37,530 bases of DNA from Piromyces finnis (GCA_002104945.1 MCFH01000120.1:1-37530), one strand, 5' to 3'. Numbered from the stretch's first letter, positions 20,124 through 34,268 are shown. Made by a program: numbers and translations. The notes: generated by a model from the sequence alone, not told the origin.

Positions 20124-22548
20124 TTTGAAAAATAAAATAAAAATAGTTGAATTTGAATTTGTTTAACAAACTAAAGATAAATAATATTTTACTGGTGTTT
20201 TTTTTAAATAAAAAACAATAAATATTAAAAGATAAAAAAAATGTATTTTATTTAATAAATAAAATTTAAAGTAATATTTAAATATGATTTGTTAATTAAA
20301 TATTCTTAATAAATAAAGTTGTATTTTTTTATTCAATTAAATTTAAACTTTAATTTTATTTTATATATAAAGTAGTTTAATTAATTATATATCAGTTATT
20401 AAATCTTTTGAATTTTTTTTTATTATTTAAATGGATCAACCATTATTAATATTGAAATAAAAAAATAAAAAAATCAACTTTTCAGTAAATATAATGAATG
20501 ATATTAATTATATTATATATTTTTAATATTCAAAAAGCATATTATAGTATTTATTATAGTATAATTAAATAAAAAAAACTATTAATTAATTGTTATAAAG
20601 AGTTTTTTTTTATTAGAAATAAAATATATATTTCATTTATACAATTTATTATATTATATTTATATTTAATTAAATTTAGGATATTTGATGATGTTAATTT
20701 ATGTAATAATAAATATATAATTGGAACAGTTTGTTCAATTGTAGAAATAACTACATTAAAAAGAAATTTTTTTTTGGTAGTAATTTACCTATTTAATGGA
20801 AACAAAAAATATTAATTCAAGAGGAGAAAATTTCCAAAAACAACAATAACAACAAAACGAAAAAAAATTTAAATATATATAGAATCATATTTATTGAATA
20901 CCATATTGGAAATAATGAAAGTAAAAAAATATATATATATATATACAATTGATTACTAAACAAATAATAATATAATGCTTATATTTTAATATAATGTTTT
21001 ATTCTAAAATAATCTTCATCTATGTAATTTCATATATTTTATAAAATTAAATGAAAAAATGTTACTTTTTTGGTTACTTTTTTTTGTGTTGTTATAAATA
21101 TAAATATAAACATATAGTTTATTTTAAATTTTTTTACATTTCAAGTATGTAATAGAATGGATGATTAATAATAGTAATAAAATAAATATTAAAATATACC
21201 TTAATAAATTTTTAAAATATAGATAATGATAATGGTTTTGAATTATATTGAATTAACCTTTTTGAACTTTATGTTCTTTCATATTATTGTATATAGATAA
21301 AATTATTAAATATCAATGATAAAATTAGTGAAATAATTTTAGCTTTAGTTAATTTTTTTGATGTCTTTATTAATAAATATTAATATAATTTATTAACATT
21401 TAAATATACTTTTTATTCTTTCTCAAAATATTATACATTTATACAATTAATTTTCTTTTCTTTTAAGTATTATTTTAAATATATATTTTTAAAAAACACC
21501 TTTTAAATATAGTCACAACTTTTATAAAAGTAATTTTAATTCATTTTAATGATTACATATCTAATAATAATTTATTCAAAAAAAATTTAAATAAATTTCA
21601 TTAATCAATTTTTTGATACTTTCTTCATAAATCGGAGCTCTAAAATCTGTATTATTATTTTTATCTAATACTAATACTATTATTAATTATAACATTTTCA
21701 TATTTTTTTATTTATCATCACTTTCATCACTTTTATTGGGTCAATACTAATGTTTTTTTAAGATATAAAATTTTCTACTACTAATTTTTCTAAATACTCA
21801 ATTTCATTCTATTGTTTTTTCTTTAAAACTCATACCCATATATTTACTATAACTACATTTGCTATCACCTATATTTTTTATCATATAATTAATCTTCTAA
21901 TTGGATTATTATTTGTTGCATTTTCATATAAAGTAGTTATACTATTTAATTTATTTGATTCAATTGACATTTATGTGTTTTTTTGTTGATAATAGAAAAT
22001 AAAATCTATATCCATTATTTTAATACTTTTTTAACAGTCAAATTCATATACAATTTCAAATTTTGAAACTGGATAACTTCCGTCAATTATTTATATTTGT
22101 TGTAAAACTTTATATCTTATGCTTAATTAAAATTATTCATTGTGTATATTAGTTTTTCTTGATTCTTCATCGGTTTTTCATATTTATATGAAGGGATATA
22201 AATAATTTTCATATAGCATCAAATCAAGCAATTGGAAATTAATAGATATTGGTTAGGTAAAGAAAGTAATACATAGTGTGAATCTAATTAGTATTTGATC
22301 ACCTGAAAATTAAAACATAGTAATAATTTTACAAATAATATTATCATAGGTATCAGGTATCTCTTTCATAGAACGTAATTTCTACTTTCTGTAATTTTTG
22401 TATGGATAGAAATAAAATAGTTACATTAGTAGTTTTTTACTACCTTTAAATGAATTGAAAATACTTAAATATAAAATATAAGCCTCTCATGTAATAAGTA
22501 TAATCTTTCTTATAAATTATATTATTTAATTTTATTTATATAAAAATA
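20124..22548. other. Left half of the inter-gene palindrome core
   Basis: An AT-rich tract between the ankyrin start codon and the centre of symmetry. It carries the exon-like fragment at 20680-20815 and, on the minus strand at about 21576-22240, decayed coding-like pieces whose right-arm copies are described at 23080-23745. No intact gene is visible. Confidence 0.6.
20680..20815 (+). pseudogene. Exon-like coding fragment, possible OB-fold (RPA-like) piece, left arm
   Basis: After a possible splice acceptor (AATTAAATTTAG ending at 20679) a coding-like frame runs to TAA at 20813-20815. The product includes YIIGTVCSIVEIT and KRNFFLVVIYLFNG. The IIG-V-S-EIT-KRN-L pattern faintly resembles the OB-fold strands of replication protein A large-subunit-like proteins. 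I see no donor exon, no zinc ribbon and no downstream continuation, so it is at best a remnant. It is mirrored at about 24504-24639 on the minus strand. The family suggestion is a weak visual resemblance. Confidence 0.25.
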
Positions 22549-22769
22549 AATTAATGATATAATTATTTTTTTTTAATTTTTTATTATATTAGTAGAATTA
22601 AATATAATAAATTTATTAACTTTAATGTTTCTGTATTTTCAATTACTATATAATTAGAAAAGATTTTTATATTTTTAATTGTGATAAATTAAAGTTAACA
22701 AATTTATATAAATCTATAATACATGTATTAATTTGAATGTAAAGTTATTAAATAAATAAAATAATTTTT
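22549..22769. other. Central spacer of the inverted repeat
   Basis: About 221 bp separate the clearly matching arms. The spacer is partly palindromic: TTAACTTTAAT (22616-22626) and its complement (22688-22698), each extended by about 9 near-matching bases outward. This leaves a non-symmetrical core of about 61 bp (22627-22687). No gene, terminal motif or transposon end is visible at the turn. Confidence 0.7.
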
Positions 22770-23079
22770 ATTTTTTATATAAATAAAATTAAATAATATA
22801 ATTTATAAGAAAGATTATACTTATTACATGAGAGGCTTATATTTTATATTTAAGTATTTTCAATTCATTTAAAGGTAGTAAAAAACTACTAATGTAACTA
22901 TTTTATTTCTATCCATACAAAAATTACAGAAAGTAGAAATTACGTTCTATGAAAGAGATACCTGATACCTATGATAATATTATTTGTAAAATTATTACTA
23001 TGTTTTAATTTTTCAGGTGATCAAATACTAATTAGATTCACACTATGTATTACTTTCTTTACCTAACCAATATCTATTA

Positions 23080-23745
23080 ATTTCCAATTGCTTGATTTGA
23101 TGCTATATGAAAATTATTTATATCCCTTCATATAAATATGAAAAACCGATGAAGAATCAAGAAAAACTAATATACACAATGAATAATTTTAATTAAGCAT
23201 AAGATATAAAGTTTTACAACAAATATAAATAATTGACGGAAGTTATCCAGTTTCAAAATTTGAAATTGTATATGAATTTGACTGTTAAAAAAGTATTAAA
23301 ATAATGGATATAGATTTTATTTTCTATTATCAACAAAAAAACACATAAATGTCAATTGAATCAAATAAATTAAATAGTATAACTACTTTATATGAAAATG
23401 CAACAAATAATAATCCAATTAGAAGATTAATTATATGATAAAAAATATAGGTGATAGCAAATGTAGTTATAGTAAATATATGGGTATGAGTTTTAAAGAA
23501 AAAACAATAGAATGAAATTGAGTATTTAGAAAAATTAGTAGTAGAAAATTTTATATCTTAAAAAAACATTAGTATTGACCCAATAAAAGTGATGAAAGTG
23601 ATGATAAATAAAAAAATATGAAAATGTTATAATTAATAATAGTATTAGTATTAGATAAAAATAATAATACAGATTTTAGAGCTCCGATTTATGAAGAAAG
23701 TATCAAAAAATTGATTAATGAAATTTATTTAAATTTTTTTTGAAT
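23080..23745 (+). pseudogene. Decayed coding region, unidentified (right arm)
   Basis: Several coding-like pieces lie in the same direction but different frames. 23232-23288 encodes IDGSYPVSKFEIVYEFDC then a stop. 23349-23438 has an ATG and encodes 29 residues including SNKLNSITTLYENATNNNPI. About 23655-23745 encodes a piece with DFRAPIYEESIKKLINEIYL. A possible splice acceptor (TTTTTCAG) lies near 23015. The A/T content is lower than in surrounding DNA. The mixture suggests a pseudogene or a gene with introns I cannot resolve. No family recognised. It is mirrored on the minus strand at about 21576-22240. Confidence 0.3.
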
Positions 23746-24503
23746 AAATTATTATTAGATATGTAATCATTAAAATGAATTAAAATTACTTTTATAAAAG
23801 TTGTGACTATATTTAAAAGGTGTTTTTTAAAAATATATATTTAAAATAATACTTAAAAGAAAAGAAAATTAATTGTATAAATGTATAATATTTTGAGAAA
23901 GAATAAAAAGTATATTTAAATGTTAATAAATTATATTAATATTTATTAATAAAGACATCAAAAAAATTAACTAAAGCTAAAATTATTTCACTAATTTTAT
24001 CATTGATATTTAATAATTTTATCTATATACAATAATATGAAAGAACATAAAGTTCAAAAAGGTTAATTCAATATAATTCAAAACCATTATCATTATCTAT
24101 ATTTTAAAAATTTATTAAGGTATATTTTAATATTTATTTTATTACTATTATTAATCATCCATTCTATTACATACTTGAAATGTAAAAAAATTTAAAATAA
24201 ACTATATGTTTATATTTATATTTATAACAACACAAAAAAAAGTAACCAAAAAAGTAACATTTTTTCATTTAATTTTATAAAATATATGAAATTACATAGA
24301 TGAAGATTATTTTAGAATAAACATTATATTAAAATATAAGCATTATATTATTATTTGTTTAGTAATCAATTGTATATATATATATATATTTTTTTACTTT
24401 CATTATTTCCAATATGGTATTCAATAAATATGATTCTATATATATTTAAATTTTTTTTCGTTTTGTTGTTATTGTTGTTTTTGGAAATTTTCTCCTCTTG
24501 AAT

Positions 24504-24639
24504 TAATATTTTTTGTTTCCATTAAATAGGTAAATTACTACCAAAAAAAAATTTCTTTTTAATGTAGTTATTTCTACAATTGAACAAACTGTTCCAATTA
24601 TATATTTATTATTACATAAATTAACATCATCAAATATCC
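24504..24639 (-). pseudogene. Exon-like coding fragment, right-arm copy
   Basis: Reverse-complement copy of 20680-20815 with the same open frame and the same nine-base homopolymer inside the frame. The same weak resemblance to an OB-fold segment applies. Confidence 0.22.
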
Positions 24640-25195
24640 TAAATTTAATTAAATATAAATATAATATAATAAATTGTATAAATGAAATATATATTTTATT
24701 TCTAATAAAAAAAAACTCTTTATAACAATTAATTAATAGTTTTTTTTATTTAATTATACTATAATAAATACTATAATATGCTTTTTGAATATTAAAAATA
24801 TATAATATAATTAATATCATTCATTATATTTACTGAAAAGTTGATTTTTTTATTTTTTTATTTCAATATTAATAATGGTTGATCCATTTAAATAATAAAA
24901 AAAAATTCAAAAGATTTAATAACTGATATATAATTAATTAAACTACTTTATATATAAAATAAAATTAAAGTTTAAATTTAATTGAATAAAAAAATACAAC
25001 TTTATTTATTAAGAATATTTAATTAACAAATCATATTTAAATATTACTTTAAATTTTATTTATTAAATAAAATACATTTTTTTTATCTTTTAATATTTAT
25101 TGTTTTTTATTTAAAAAAAAACACCAGTAAAATATTATTTATCTTTAGTTTGTTAAACAAATTCAAATTCAACTATTTTTATTTTATTTTTCAAA

Positions 25196-26862
25196 ATGAA
25201 TAGCAATTACAATATTGATTATAATGACTGTGACAGTGATAAGAGCACTATGTCATTTCTTATGAGTCAGAACAAGACCTCTTTGAAGAGGTTGAATTTC
25301 AAGATGAAATGGTTCAACTCACTAATTTAATTAAAGAAAAAGAATTTGACATAGTTATCACAGCAATTGAATGCAATGTTTCAATTGAATTTTTAGACAT
25401 ATTATTAAGTAGATTAAAATATAATATCAATAAATTTACCGTTTTCAAAAATGGTGAAATTAAATCGCCACTATATGCTGCAATTTCAAAAAATCATTTT
25501 AAAATTGCAGACTTCATTATCAGTAAAGGGGGCGATGTCAATTATGTTCAAAATAATTTTAACATTGCAAAATTATTGATGGAAAATAATTTATTCACTA
25601 CCAAGGTCTTTATGTATCTTTTAAACAGAGATTGGGACATAATGATGATTAAACATTATGTTTACAATTTTAATTTTAGATACGATTTGGCATCCACATA
25701 TATCAAATATTTATGTGATAAAGACCTAGTTAATCAGTTACTTTCAATGTATCAGAAAAAAGATGGTATATCAAAAGAAAACTTTGACAAAATTGTAATG
25801 TGTGAAAGATCTTTTGATATACCTTATCAGTGGTATTACAGATGCATTTACCAAAATACATATGACCAATTTAAATTTTTCTCTTGTTACGATTCAAGAA
25901 AATCGCTAAAAAGTAAAATTGAATATATAATTAAGAATTTTGATGAAGCCGAACATCCTGGTTTTTCAACAAAGTTATACGAATTTTTTATCCAATATAA
26001 ATATAACAACAATAATATATGTTTAAATTATAAATTAATGTTGGACAATAACCAGGTTAAAAGATGCATGGATAAAATCATCAATGAAAAAAGAAATAAA
26101 TTAAATAATATTATTAAAGAATGCGATATTGAGAAATTGATTTGTTTTTATCAAGATAATGATGCATTAATGGACAATATTAACGATTCAAATTATGACG
26201 TACTCTCCAATGCTATATCTTTCGGGTTACCTTTGAATTTTATTGAATCTATTATTAATTTATTTTCATATTCAAACTTTGATTATGAAGTTCCAAAAAA
26301 CATTTTCGCAGAAACAATAACTCCCGCGGTTTATTCTCTTTTATTAAGTAGAAGCGATGTATGTTCTTTGCTCATTTCCAATGGTGCAGATATAAATTAT
26401 AGATTTATAGATAGTACTAATTCATTTAATATTTTAATAGATTTTTTAATTTTTCATAGGAAAGCATCTTTTGATGTTTTATATTATATTATTGAAAAAT
26501 TAAAAAATGAAAGTAAAAAAATTGAAAAATTGAGAATCCCAGAATACGTATTTCATATAATAATTAAACATAAAAAGAATGAATATTTCCCACTTTTGGC
26601 AAAAGAATATTTATGCTATAAAAAATTTCCAACAGGATGGTACTCTATGGCATTAAAATATAATAATTATGAAGTCGTAAATGATATGTATGTGCTTGAT
26701 GAAAGCACACCAGATCAAAAGGTAAAATTTATTTTAGAAGAATTAAAGAGAATTGGAAGTAATGACAAAGATGCCTATATATTATCTATGACAATTAAAA
26801 ATCAAGAATTTATTAAATATTTCAATAAATATAATGATTACAATGAATGGATAACTAATTAA
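25196..26862 (+). pseudogene. Ankyrin-repeat protein, frameshifted copy
   Basis: The start codon equivalent to the left gene is at 25196, but one A is missing near 25254 (ATGTCATTTC here, ATGTCAATTTC in the left copy). Translation from that ATG therefore runs out of frame after about 20 codons. The remaining 517 codons (ATG at 25309, equivalent to Met39, to TAA at 26862) are fully open and nearly identical to the left copy, with both ankyrin units intact. A shortened protein starting at 25309 could be made, since only the acidic N-terminus would be lost. The indel could instead be a consensus error. It faces away from the left copy across the palindrome centre. Confidence 0.8.
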
Positions 26863-27747
26863 AATAATATTATATTTATATTTTTATATTTAAATTTTTT
26901 CTTGTTTTATATATTTATTAATAAAAAAAACATGTAATAATTCATTTTTAAAATAAAATATAAATAAAATAATAAAAATATAATAAAAATATAATAAAAA
27001 AAATAAATTATTTCTTAAAGTATAAAAATTTTAAAAAAAAAAGTTTAAGTTTTTTTATGTTAAAGTTCAAATGAATTTTTTTTTAGATCAAATTTTTTTA
27101 AATGGACGATGAATAATTAATTAATGAATGAATGAAAAATTAATAAAAAAATCAAACTTTGAAAATTTACAAAAATTTCAATATTTTTTAAAATTTTACT
27201 TGAAAAAAGTTTAAATAAAATGTTTTAAATAAAAAAGAAATTATAAAATTTTAAACCATGTTATAGCACACAAATATATTATTACACATTTACTTTACTT
27301 AGTGAATTAATGCTAAAATGCCATTTATTAAAAAAACTTTATCATGAAAAAATATTTTAATATAAAAGAAATAAATGAAAAAGATTTACACAATTAAAAA
27401 AATTAAAATATATATAAAAAATGAAAATGAAATGTATTGTAAATATTTTAATATTATAAATTTATGCAAGAAATGTTTATTATATTTTAACATATTATTA
27501 AATATCAAGTCAATATAAGATATTGTAAATTAATAATTATAATAATAATCTTATTACGATTAATTTTTATTTATATTTTCGAGAATATAGAGAAAATAAA
27601 TAATTTTATATATTTTTATTTATTATTGATTTCTTATTACAAACTATTTTTAATTTTTACTTATTTTTTAATTTTTATTGTTACTTTTAAATTAATTAAA
27701 AACTGATACTATTTATATATTAAAATTTTATTATATAATTACTTATT

Positions 27748-27880
27748 TATATTATTATTTTTATTATTATTATTATTATTTATTATTATTATATTATTAT
27801 TATTATTATTATTATTATTAGTAGTAGTAGTAGTAGTAGTAGTAGTAATAGTAGTAATATAGTAATAATAATAATAATAT
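27748..27880. repeat. Trinucleotide microsatellite, right arm
   Basis: (TTA)n broken by single-base slips, then (TAG)n and (TAA)n. The GAT-type interruptions of the left-arm copy are absent and the length differs by about 14 bp. Confidence 0.8.
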
Positions 27881-30537
27881 ATTAAGCATCATCATGTATT
27901 AATTTAAAAATATTTTAAATTTAAAAAAAACGATACGACTTTTTATTGTTATTCATATTATAACTTATATTCTTCATCACCTTTTTATAATATAAAATTA
28001 TTTAACCTATACTTCTTATTATAATTTCTAAATATAATATAAAAATAAAAATTTTAATTATTTTTATCTATTATTAATTTATTAATTTAAAAAGATATTC
28101 TTATTTTAGTAATACAATAAGATTTTACATTTGATATTTAGAGAAATTTAATAAAGTTATAAATATAAAATTATATTTTTTAAAACTTATTTATATTTTA
28201 CAGAAGTAATAATTAAAATATTCAACATTGATTAACTAAATACCTCATATTCAATGATATATAATCTATCAAATGATAATGATAATGATATTTGTAATAA
28301 CATAAGAATTATTATTTCTACTGCCATAATAGTATTATAAAATTTAGATATTTTGAATTATTAGTATTAAGTTTTTAAATAAAAACTTTTATTTTTTTTA
28401 AATATATATATAAAAATGAAACCAAAAAAAAAAACAATTAATTTATATAATTTTTATTATCTTTTCTAAAATTAATATTTTTATATAAAGTAAAATTTTT
28501 TATTTACTTTTTTTTTCAATAAGTTGTTTCATATAAATATATTTTATATTTTATATTATATATCAATTTATACTCTATTTCTTTTAATTATTAAATACTA
28601 TATATATATACTTAATTCTTCAAACCCACAAAATGAATTAATCATTAACCTCTAGTAATATAATCTAACCCTTTATAAATTTTGTTTAAAAATATTATAT
28701 CTATAATAGTATTATTTTAATTATATACAAATGATATAGCACACAGTTTTATTATTACTCATTTACTTTACTTAATAAAGTAGTATTAAAATACCATTTT
28801 TAAAGAATAATTGAAGTAAAAATAAATATTTACAGATATATTTTTATTTTTTCAATGTAAGTTTTATAAATTATCATCTTTCTTTTATATCCTATTTAAA
28901 CAGTTTTCTCATGATAAAAATTAGCCATAAAATTGTTAAAGTATTTTGTTTAAATTTCTTTTATAAAATATTTCGAGTTGTTTATATATACTATAAAAGA
29001 AAAATATATAAAACATATAATAAATAGTTGAAAATTGAATTAATATAAAAATGAAGTACACTTTAAATATTCAATACAACTTTATACAAGAAATATTTAT
29101 TATATTTTATTTTAACTTGCTATTCTATATAAGTTAAAAAACATTAAACTTTATATTAAATAATAATGATGATGGTGGTGATAATGATAATAATTAGCAT
29201 TTTTTTTTTTCATTTTTGATACTAAGTAATACTTGATTTTATATTTTATTTGGTAGAAATGTAGAAATGTAGTTAGAAATTACTTATCAATATAGATTTT
29301 GATTAAGTTAAATTATAATCTATACATCTTTGAATAGTAAATTAGAACCATTACTTTATCATTTAATAATTAACTATAATTTTTAAATATACATTGATAA
29401 ATATAGGTAAATTCTTAATATTTTTAAATAGATAAAAATGTAATTTGACATATGGAAAAGTTTAAAATTTTACTTATTTCAAAATCATTAAATGAAAGAA
29501 TAAATCAAATGATATATAACTGAATAAAAGAATTATTAATTAAATAAAAAATGAAAGAATCAATTTATTAATAGATAAATGAATGAATCTATTATTATAT
29601 TAACGAATAAATAAATTAATATATATAAATTAATAAATGAATATGCAAATAAATGACTATTTTAACTAAAATAATTTGAAAAGTCTCAATATTTTTTTTT
29701 TTTTAATTTTTAATATATTAAAATAAAGAATTTTTTTTAAAGATAGTTGAAAATAAATATTAAATATGAAGATGTTATTATATTAAAATATACTTAATAG
29801 TTAAAGTTTATATAAATTAAAAATAAAAAGTTATAAAATATAAATAATTTATAATGTGTAATACTTTAAGTTAATAAAAATGTAATTTGGGAAAAAATAA
29901 ATTATCTTTTATTTTACAATTTTATTCATAATATTGCTTTTTTTTTTTTAATTTTCAAGTTTTAAATATTAAATTATTCCAATATTTAAATAAAATATGC
30001 TTTAATTTAAATAGTGTAAATAACATAATAATAATATATTAAAACATTTTAATGATATATACACATGCATGATATGATATACAAGTTTATTATTATTCAT
30101 TTACTTAATAAAATGTCATTTTTTAAAATAATATTTGAGGTACTAATAAAATATTAAAAGTATATTTTATTTTTTTCAATTTTGAATTTTTCAAAATTTT
30201 TCTTATTTTCTTTTTACATCCATGTGAATATTTTTTTATTGTAATAATTAAGAAAATATTTTCACAATTTTTATCAATAAATTATTTAACAATATATATA
30301 TATTTTAAATAAAATACCATTCTTAAAACTTTGATTAATATCATTATAAAATAATTTTTTTTTAAATTATAATCATTTAATATTCGACAGATTTTTTAAA
30401 AGATGACTAGTTCATCAATATTTATAATTTTTTTAATTCAACTATTATGAAAAAAAATGCATATATATTTTAACAATGAAATGTTTCAATCAATAATATT
30501 GATTATATAACCTCATTAACTAATAGAGCTAACAATA

Positions 30538-30675
30538 ATGTTAATTGATGAATTAATATACATCCTAGATTTTGGACGAATTTATCCAGATATTTTAGCC
30601 ATAAGAATTTCGACTTCTTTCAGACTTTCAGGCAGAAAAATTATTAAAACTAATATTTTTGAAATATTCTTATAA
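30538..30675 (+). CDS. Small ORF, 45 codons, exon-like (right arm)
   Basis: ATG at 30538 to TAA at 30673-30675. Same frame and product as 14476-14613. Unidentified. Confidence 0.3.
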   Translation: MLIDELIYILDFGRIYPDILAIRISTSFRLSGRKIIKTNIFEIFL

Positions 30676-32578
30676 TTTTTTTGTTATAATAAATATATAT
30701 ATATATGTTATTTCAATTAGATAAATTGTTTATATGGTTCCTTAGATTAAATATTGAATATAAATGCATATGTTTATTATAATAAAATTTTTATTTCATT
30801 ATTTAGATATTATTAATAAATAATTATTGTATATGTACTTTTTTTGATAATAAGTGATCAGTTTCAATAAAATATTTTACTATTTATTTTTTCTTCATAT
30901 ATTAAATAATTCACTGCAACAGTCGAAGATATAAATAATTTTCAATTTTTGCTTTATTCATTTCAACACTTTTATACAATATATTATTTATATTATTAGA
31001 GTACGTACTGTTTTTTTTAAATATCATATAAATATTAGTTTTATATTGTTTAATGAAATTTTTAATAATACAAAATATACATTAGATTTGCAAAAAAAAC
31101 TATGCATTATAGTATTTTTCTTTTTTCTTTTGTATTTTCTACAAAGTACCTCCAACAATATTGTATTCATTCTTTTATACAATCATTAATAAATTATTTG
31201 CTTAATTATTTTTTTAATATAGTTTATTAATATTTATTCGTATTTTTATGGTATTAGATTTTTAATTACTTATAAATATTAATGCATCTTATATATTAAT
31301 ATGCATTTTCTAATGTATATATATACATATTATTATATTAAAATTATTAGGGTTAATAATTAAAGAATGTTTTTTAGTTTCAACATTTAAATATTAAAAT
31401 AGAAAATTTTCAATCAAATTTTTTTAATGAAATATTTAAACTTTTAAAATTATATTTAAAAAGAAATAATAAAATTCTAAAAAAATAATTAAAAATGAAT
31501 TATTAATGTTTAATTATAATAGTATTCCAAATGAAAGAAAAGAGTTGTAATTTGTTAATTGTTAATATTAATACTTTTAATTTTGTATAACAATTTTAAA
31601 ATTATTTGAAAATAAAAATTAAATATATATATGAAGATATTTTACAATAAAAGATTTCTAATAGTTCAATTATACATATTATAGAAAATTAATAATAAAA
31701 ACAATATAATAAAATATAAATAATCTTCAATATATATGTATAATAGTACTTTAATTAATAAAAATATAATTTTAAAAATTTATTTTTTTTTCTTTTACAG
31801 CCTAACCCATTATAATAAAGATAAATTATTATCTATCATATAACCATGATATATCCACAAATTTATTATTACTTATATACTTAATATATTAATATTGAAA
31901 GCAGATTTTTAAAGAATAATTGGTATAATAATAAATAATTAAGGATATGTTTTTTATTTTTCCAATTTTAAATTTTACAAAATTTATTTTTTTTTTCCTT
32001 ATATTCACCATTTAAATATTTTTCTCATTATAAAAATTAGACAAAAAATTATTTAAAATTTTTATTTTATTTTCTTTTATAATATATTCAGATTATTTAT
32101 TTAAACTTAATATATAACATATAATAAATTAAATTTTTATAAAAAATGAAAATGAAATATATTTTATATATTTTAATATAACCAAATTTAAACATTACAT
32201 GGTTATAATATTTTTATATTTACATTATTTTTTATATTTTTATTCAATATAATGGTACCGATAATGGTAATAATAATAATAATAATAGTTAATATTTTTT
32301 CATTTTTGCTTTTTCTTTACTATAGTTTTATATTTATTTAGTATTCCAGAATTTTTTTTATAATTTATTTAGATATATAAAATAAATTTTTTATATATCT
32401 AAATATTTTTATTATTTTCTATATATATAACCTAATAATATAAATGAAAAAATGTATTATAAAAGATAAAAGTCATGTTTTTATCTTTTAATTAGTATAC
32501 AAAGGTATCCAAAAGAGTCCAAATGAAAATAAATTTTGTGTTAAATCTTAAATTTTAAGTATACAATAAATTTTTAAT

Positions 32579-32722
32579 CTACCAAAAAAAATTTAATTCT
32601 TCAAGTTTTACAAAGATTGAAAAAAATTTATTCTTATTCCAAAGAGGTTCATAAAAGTTTAAAAATTCCAAAGATTCTAAAGTGTTCTTAAAGTCCATAA
32701 GACTTTCATATTTATCATCCAT
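32579..32722 (-). CDS. Small ORF, 47 codons, hypothetical (right arm)
   Basis: Inverted copy of 12421-12564 with no coding change visible. Unidentified. Confidence 0.25.
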   Translation of the reverse strand: MDDKYESLMDFKNTLESLEFLNFYEPLWNKNKFFSIFVKLEELNFFW

Positions 32723-33262
32723 CACAACTTTTAAAAAATATTTTAATATTTAATTGCAATGTTCTTATTTAATATTGTATTAACTTAAGGAACTTTATTT
32801 ATCCAACATGTAAACACTAAATAATTAAGTAAATATATTTTCTTTAAAAATGTATTTCTTTATTTTATTTTATTTTTATATTAATAGAGTAATAAAAAAA
32901 CAAAGAAAAAAAATCATTTCATTTTTTTCAAATTTATTTTTTATATATATTTTTCCAATACTTGAATAATCTAATCAAAACATTTTGAATTATAAAGTAT
33001 TAATTTGATTTTATTAAATTTTTTAATTAATCTAATATAAAAGATTATTAATTTTATTGTGAAATAAATTTAATTAATAATTTTATTAATAAGGTTAACA
33101 AAGAGAAAAAGTTACATTGTAAATATTACAGTTATATAATAAGATATGATATAAAAATAATATGTAAATTGAACATATTTTTATATTAGTAATTTTTCCT
33201 AATATTAAATTTATATAGTTTTATTATAATATTAATTGTTTCTACAATGTACAAGAATGTAA

Positions 33263-34268
33263 TGTAAATGTATGACAAATGTAATATCATATAATGAATG
33301 ATCCATATAGTTCCAACCTTATAATTGGACAATTAGTTATAAAGTAAGCCTCATTAGTATAAATAGACTAGAATAAATATTTTTTTAAAAAGGGCTTCTT
33401 TTTTAGTTAGAATTTTTAATATTTGACAATGACAGAACGTTTTAGTATTTAGACAGAATAGAAATATTGGAACTTAATAAATAAAGTTATTAATAAAACA
33501 TATATTATTTAAAATTTAATTCTTTCTACATAAAATTAACTGATATGAAATTAATATGTCTAGCTACATATTAGCCATATTTAAAAATTTATATATAATA
33601 TTTCATAATAATAATATAATAATTGATATATATTATAATACATTATTTATATATTAGTTATAGAATTCATGTACATATTTCATTATATTCTTAAATATTA
33701 ATATTATATATTAGTATTAATTTTATTGTAATACTTATTTGTATTACATTACCTTTCCTTATATAGTAATATTTCATATAAAATGTAAAATATATTATAC
33801 TATATCCTATTTAATTATTATTCATATATTATGAATACATTACATTATATAATTGATATTCAATTATATTATAGGAATTTTATAATATAAAAATATTCAT
33901 GTAAAAATAATTAATAATTAGAAAGAGAAGAGCTTTAATAATTAATAAGAAAATATTATAAGTGAAATTATTAATAAGAGAGAAGTTAATAGTAATAAAA
34001 TATTTTTCACCTAATATAATAAATTATAAATAAACTAATATTAAATTACTACAACATAAAAGAAACTTATATCATAACCTGTATCAGATGCAAGGTCATG
34101 TGACCATAAAAAATAAAATAAAATAAATAAAAAATGATTATCTCTACAACACGTAGATATTACGTTTACAACACTTTTAATACATGTTTATATTTTTATA
34201 AGTTAGTCACGTGTGTTTATAAATATATGATATAGATAAATAAAATTATGTGTCCATAAATGTTCACA
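33263..34268 (-). mobile_element. Copia 3' LTR, right-arm copy (about 1 kb)
   Basis: On the minus strand it begins TGTGAACATTTATGG next to the PPT (34269-34277) and ends at about ...CATTTACA, where the flank TTACATTCTTGTACATTG resumes similarity to the left arm. The interior, absent from the left arm, is AT-rich with GGTCACATGACC (an inverted repeat) near 34095-34106, and has no ORF. The distal end is inferred from arm comparison; a second LTR to confirm it is outside the window. Confidence 0.6.

Larger units (their letters stand above)
26863..33262. other. AT-rich intergenic tract, right arm
   Basis: Mirror of 11881-18455 with no convincing gene apart from the two small ORFs listed. It lacks the second unit of the 124-bp duplication (about 28995-29100 has one) and has a differently composed microsatellite. 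Confidence 0.7.

Noticed and set aside
22549-22769. Telomere or hairpin chromosome end at the turn
   Set aside because: No telomere-type tandem repeat is present, and the sequence continues on both sides.
18456-26862. Whole palindrome as a fold-back transposon
   Set aside because: The outer ends are not visible in the window, no transposase is present, and no target duplication can be tested. It remains possible but unsupported.
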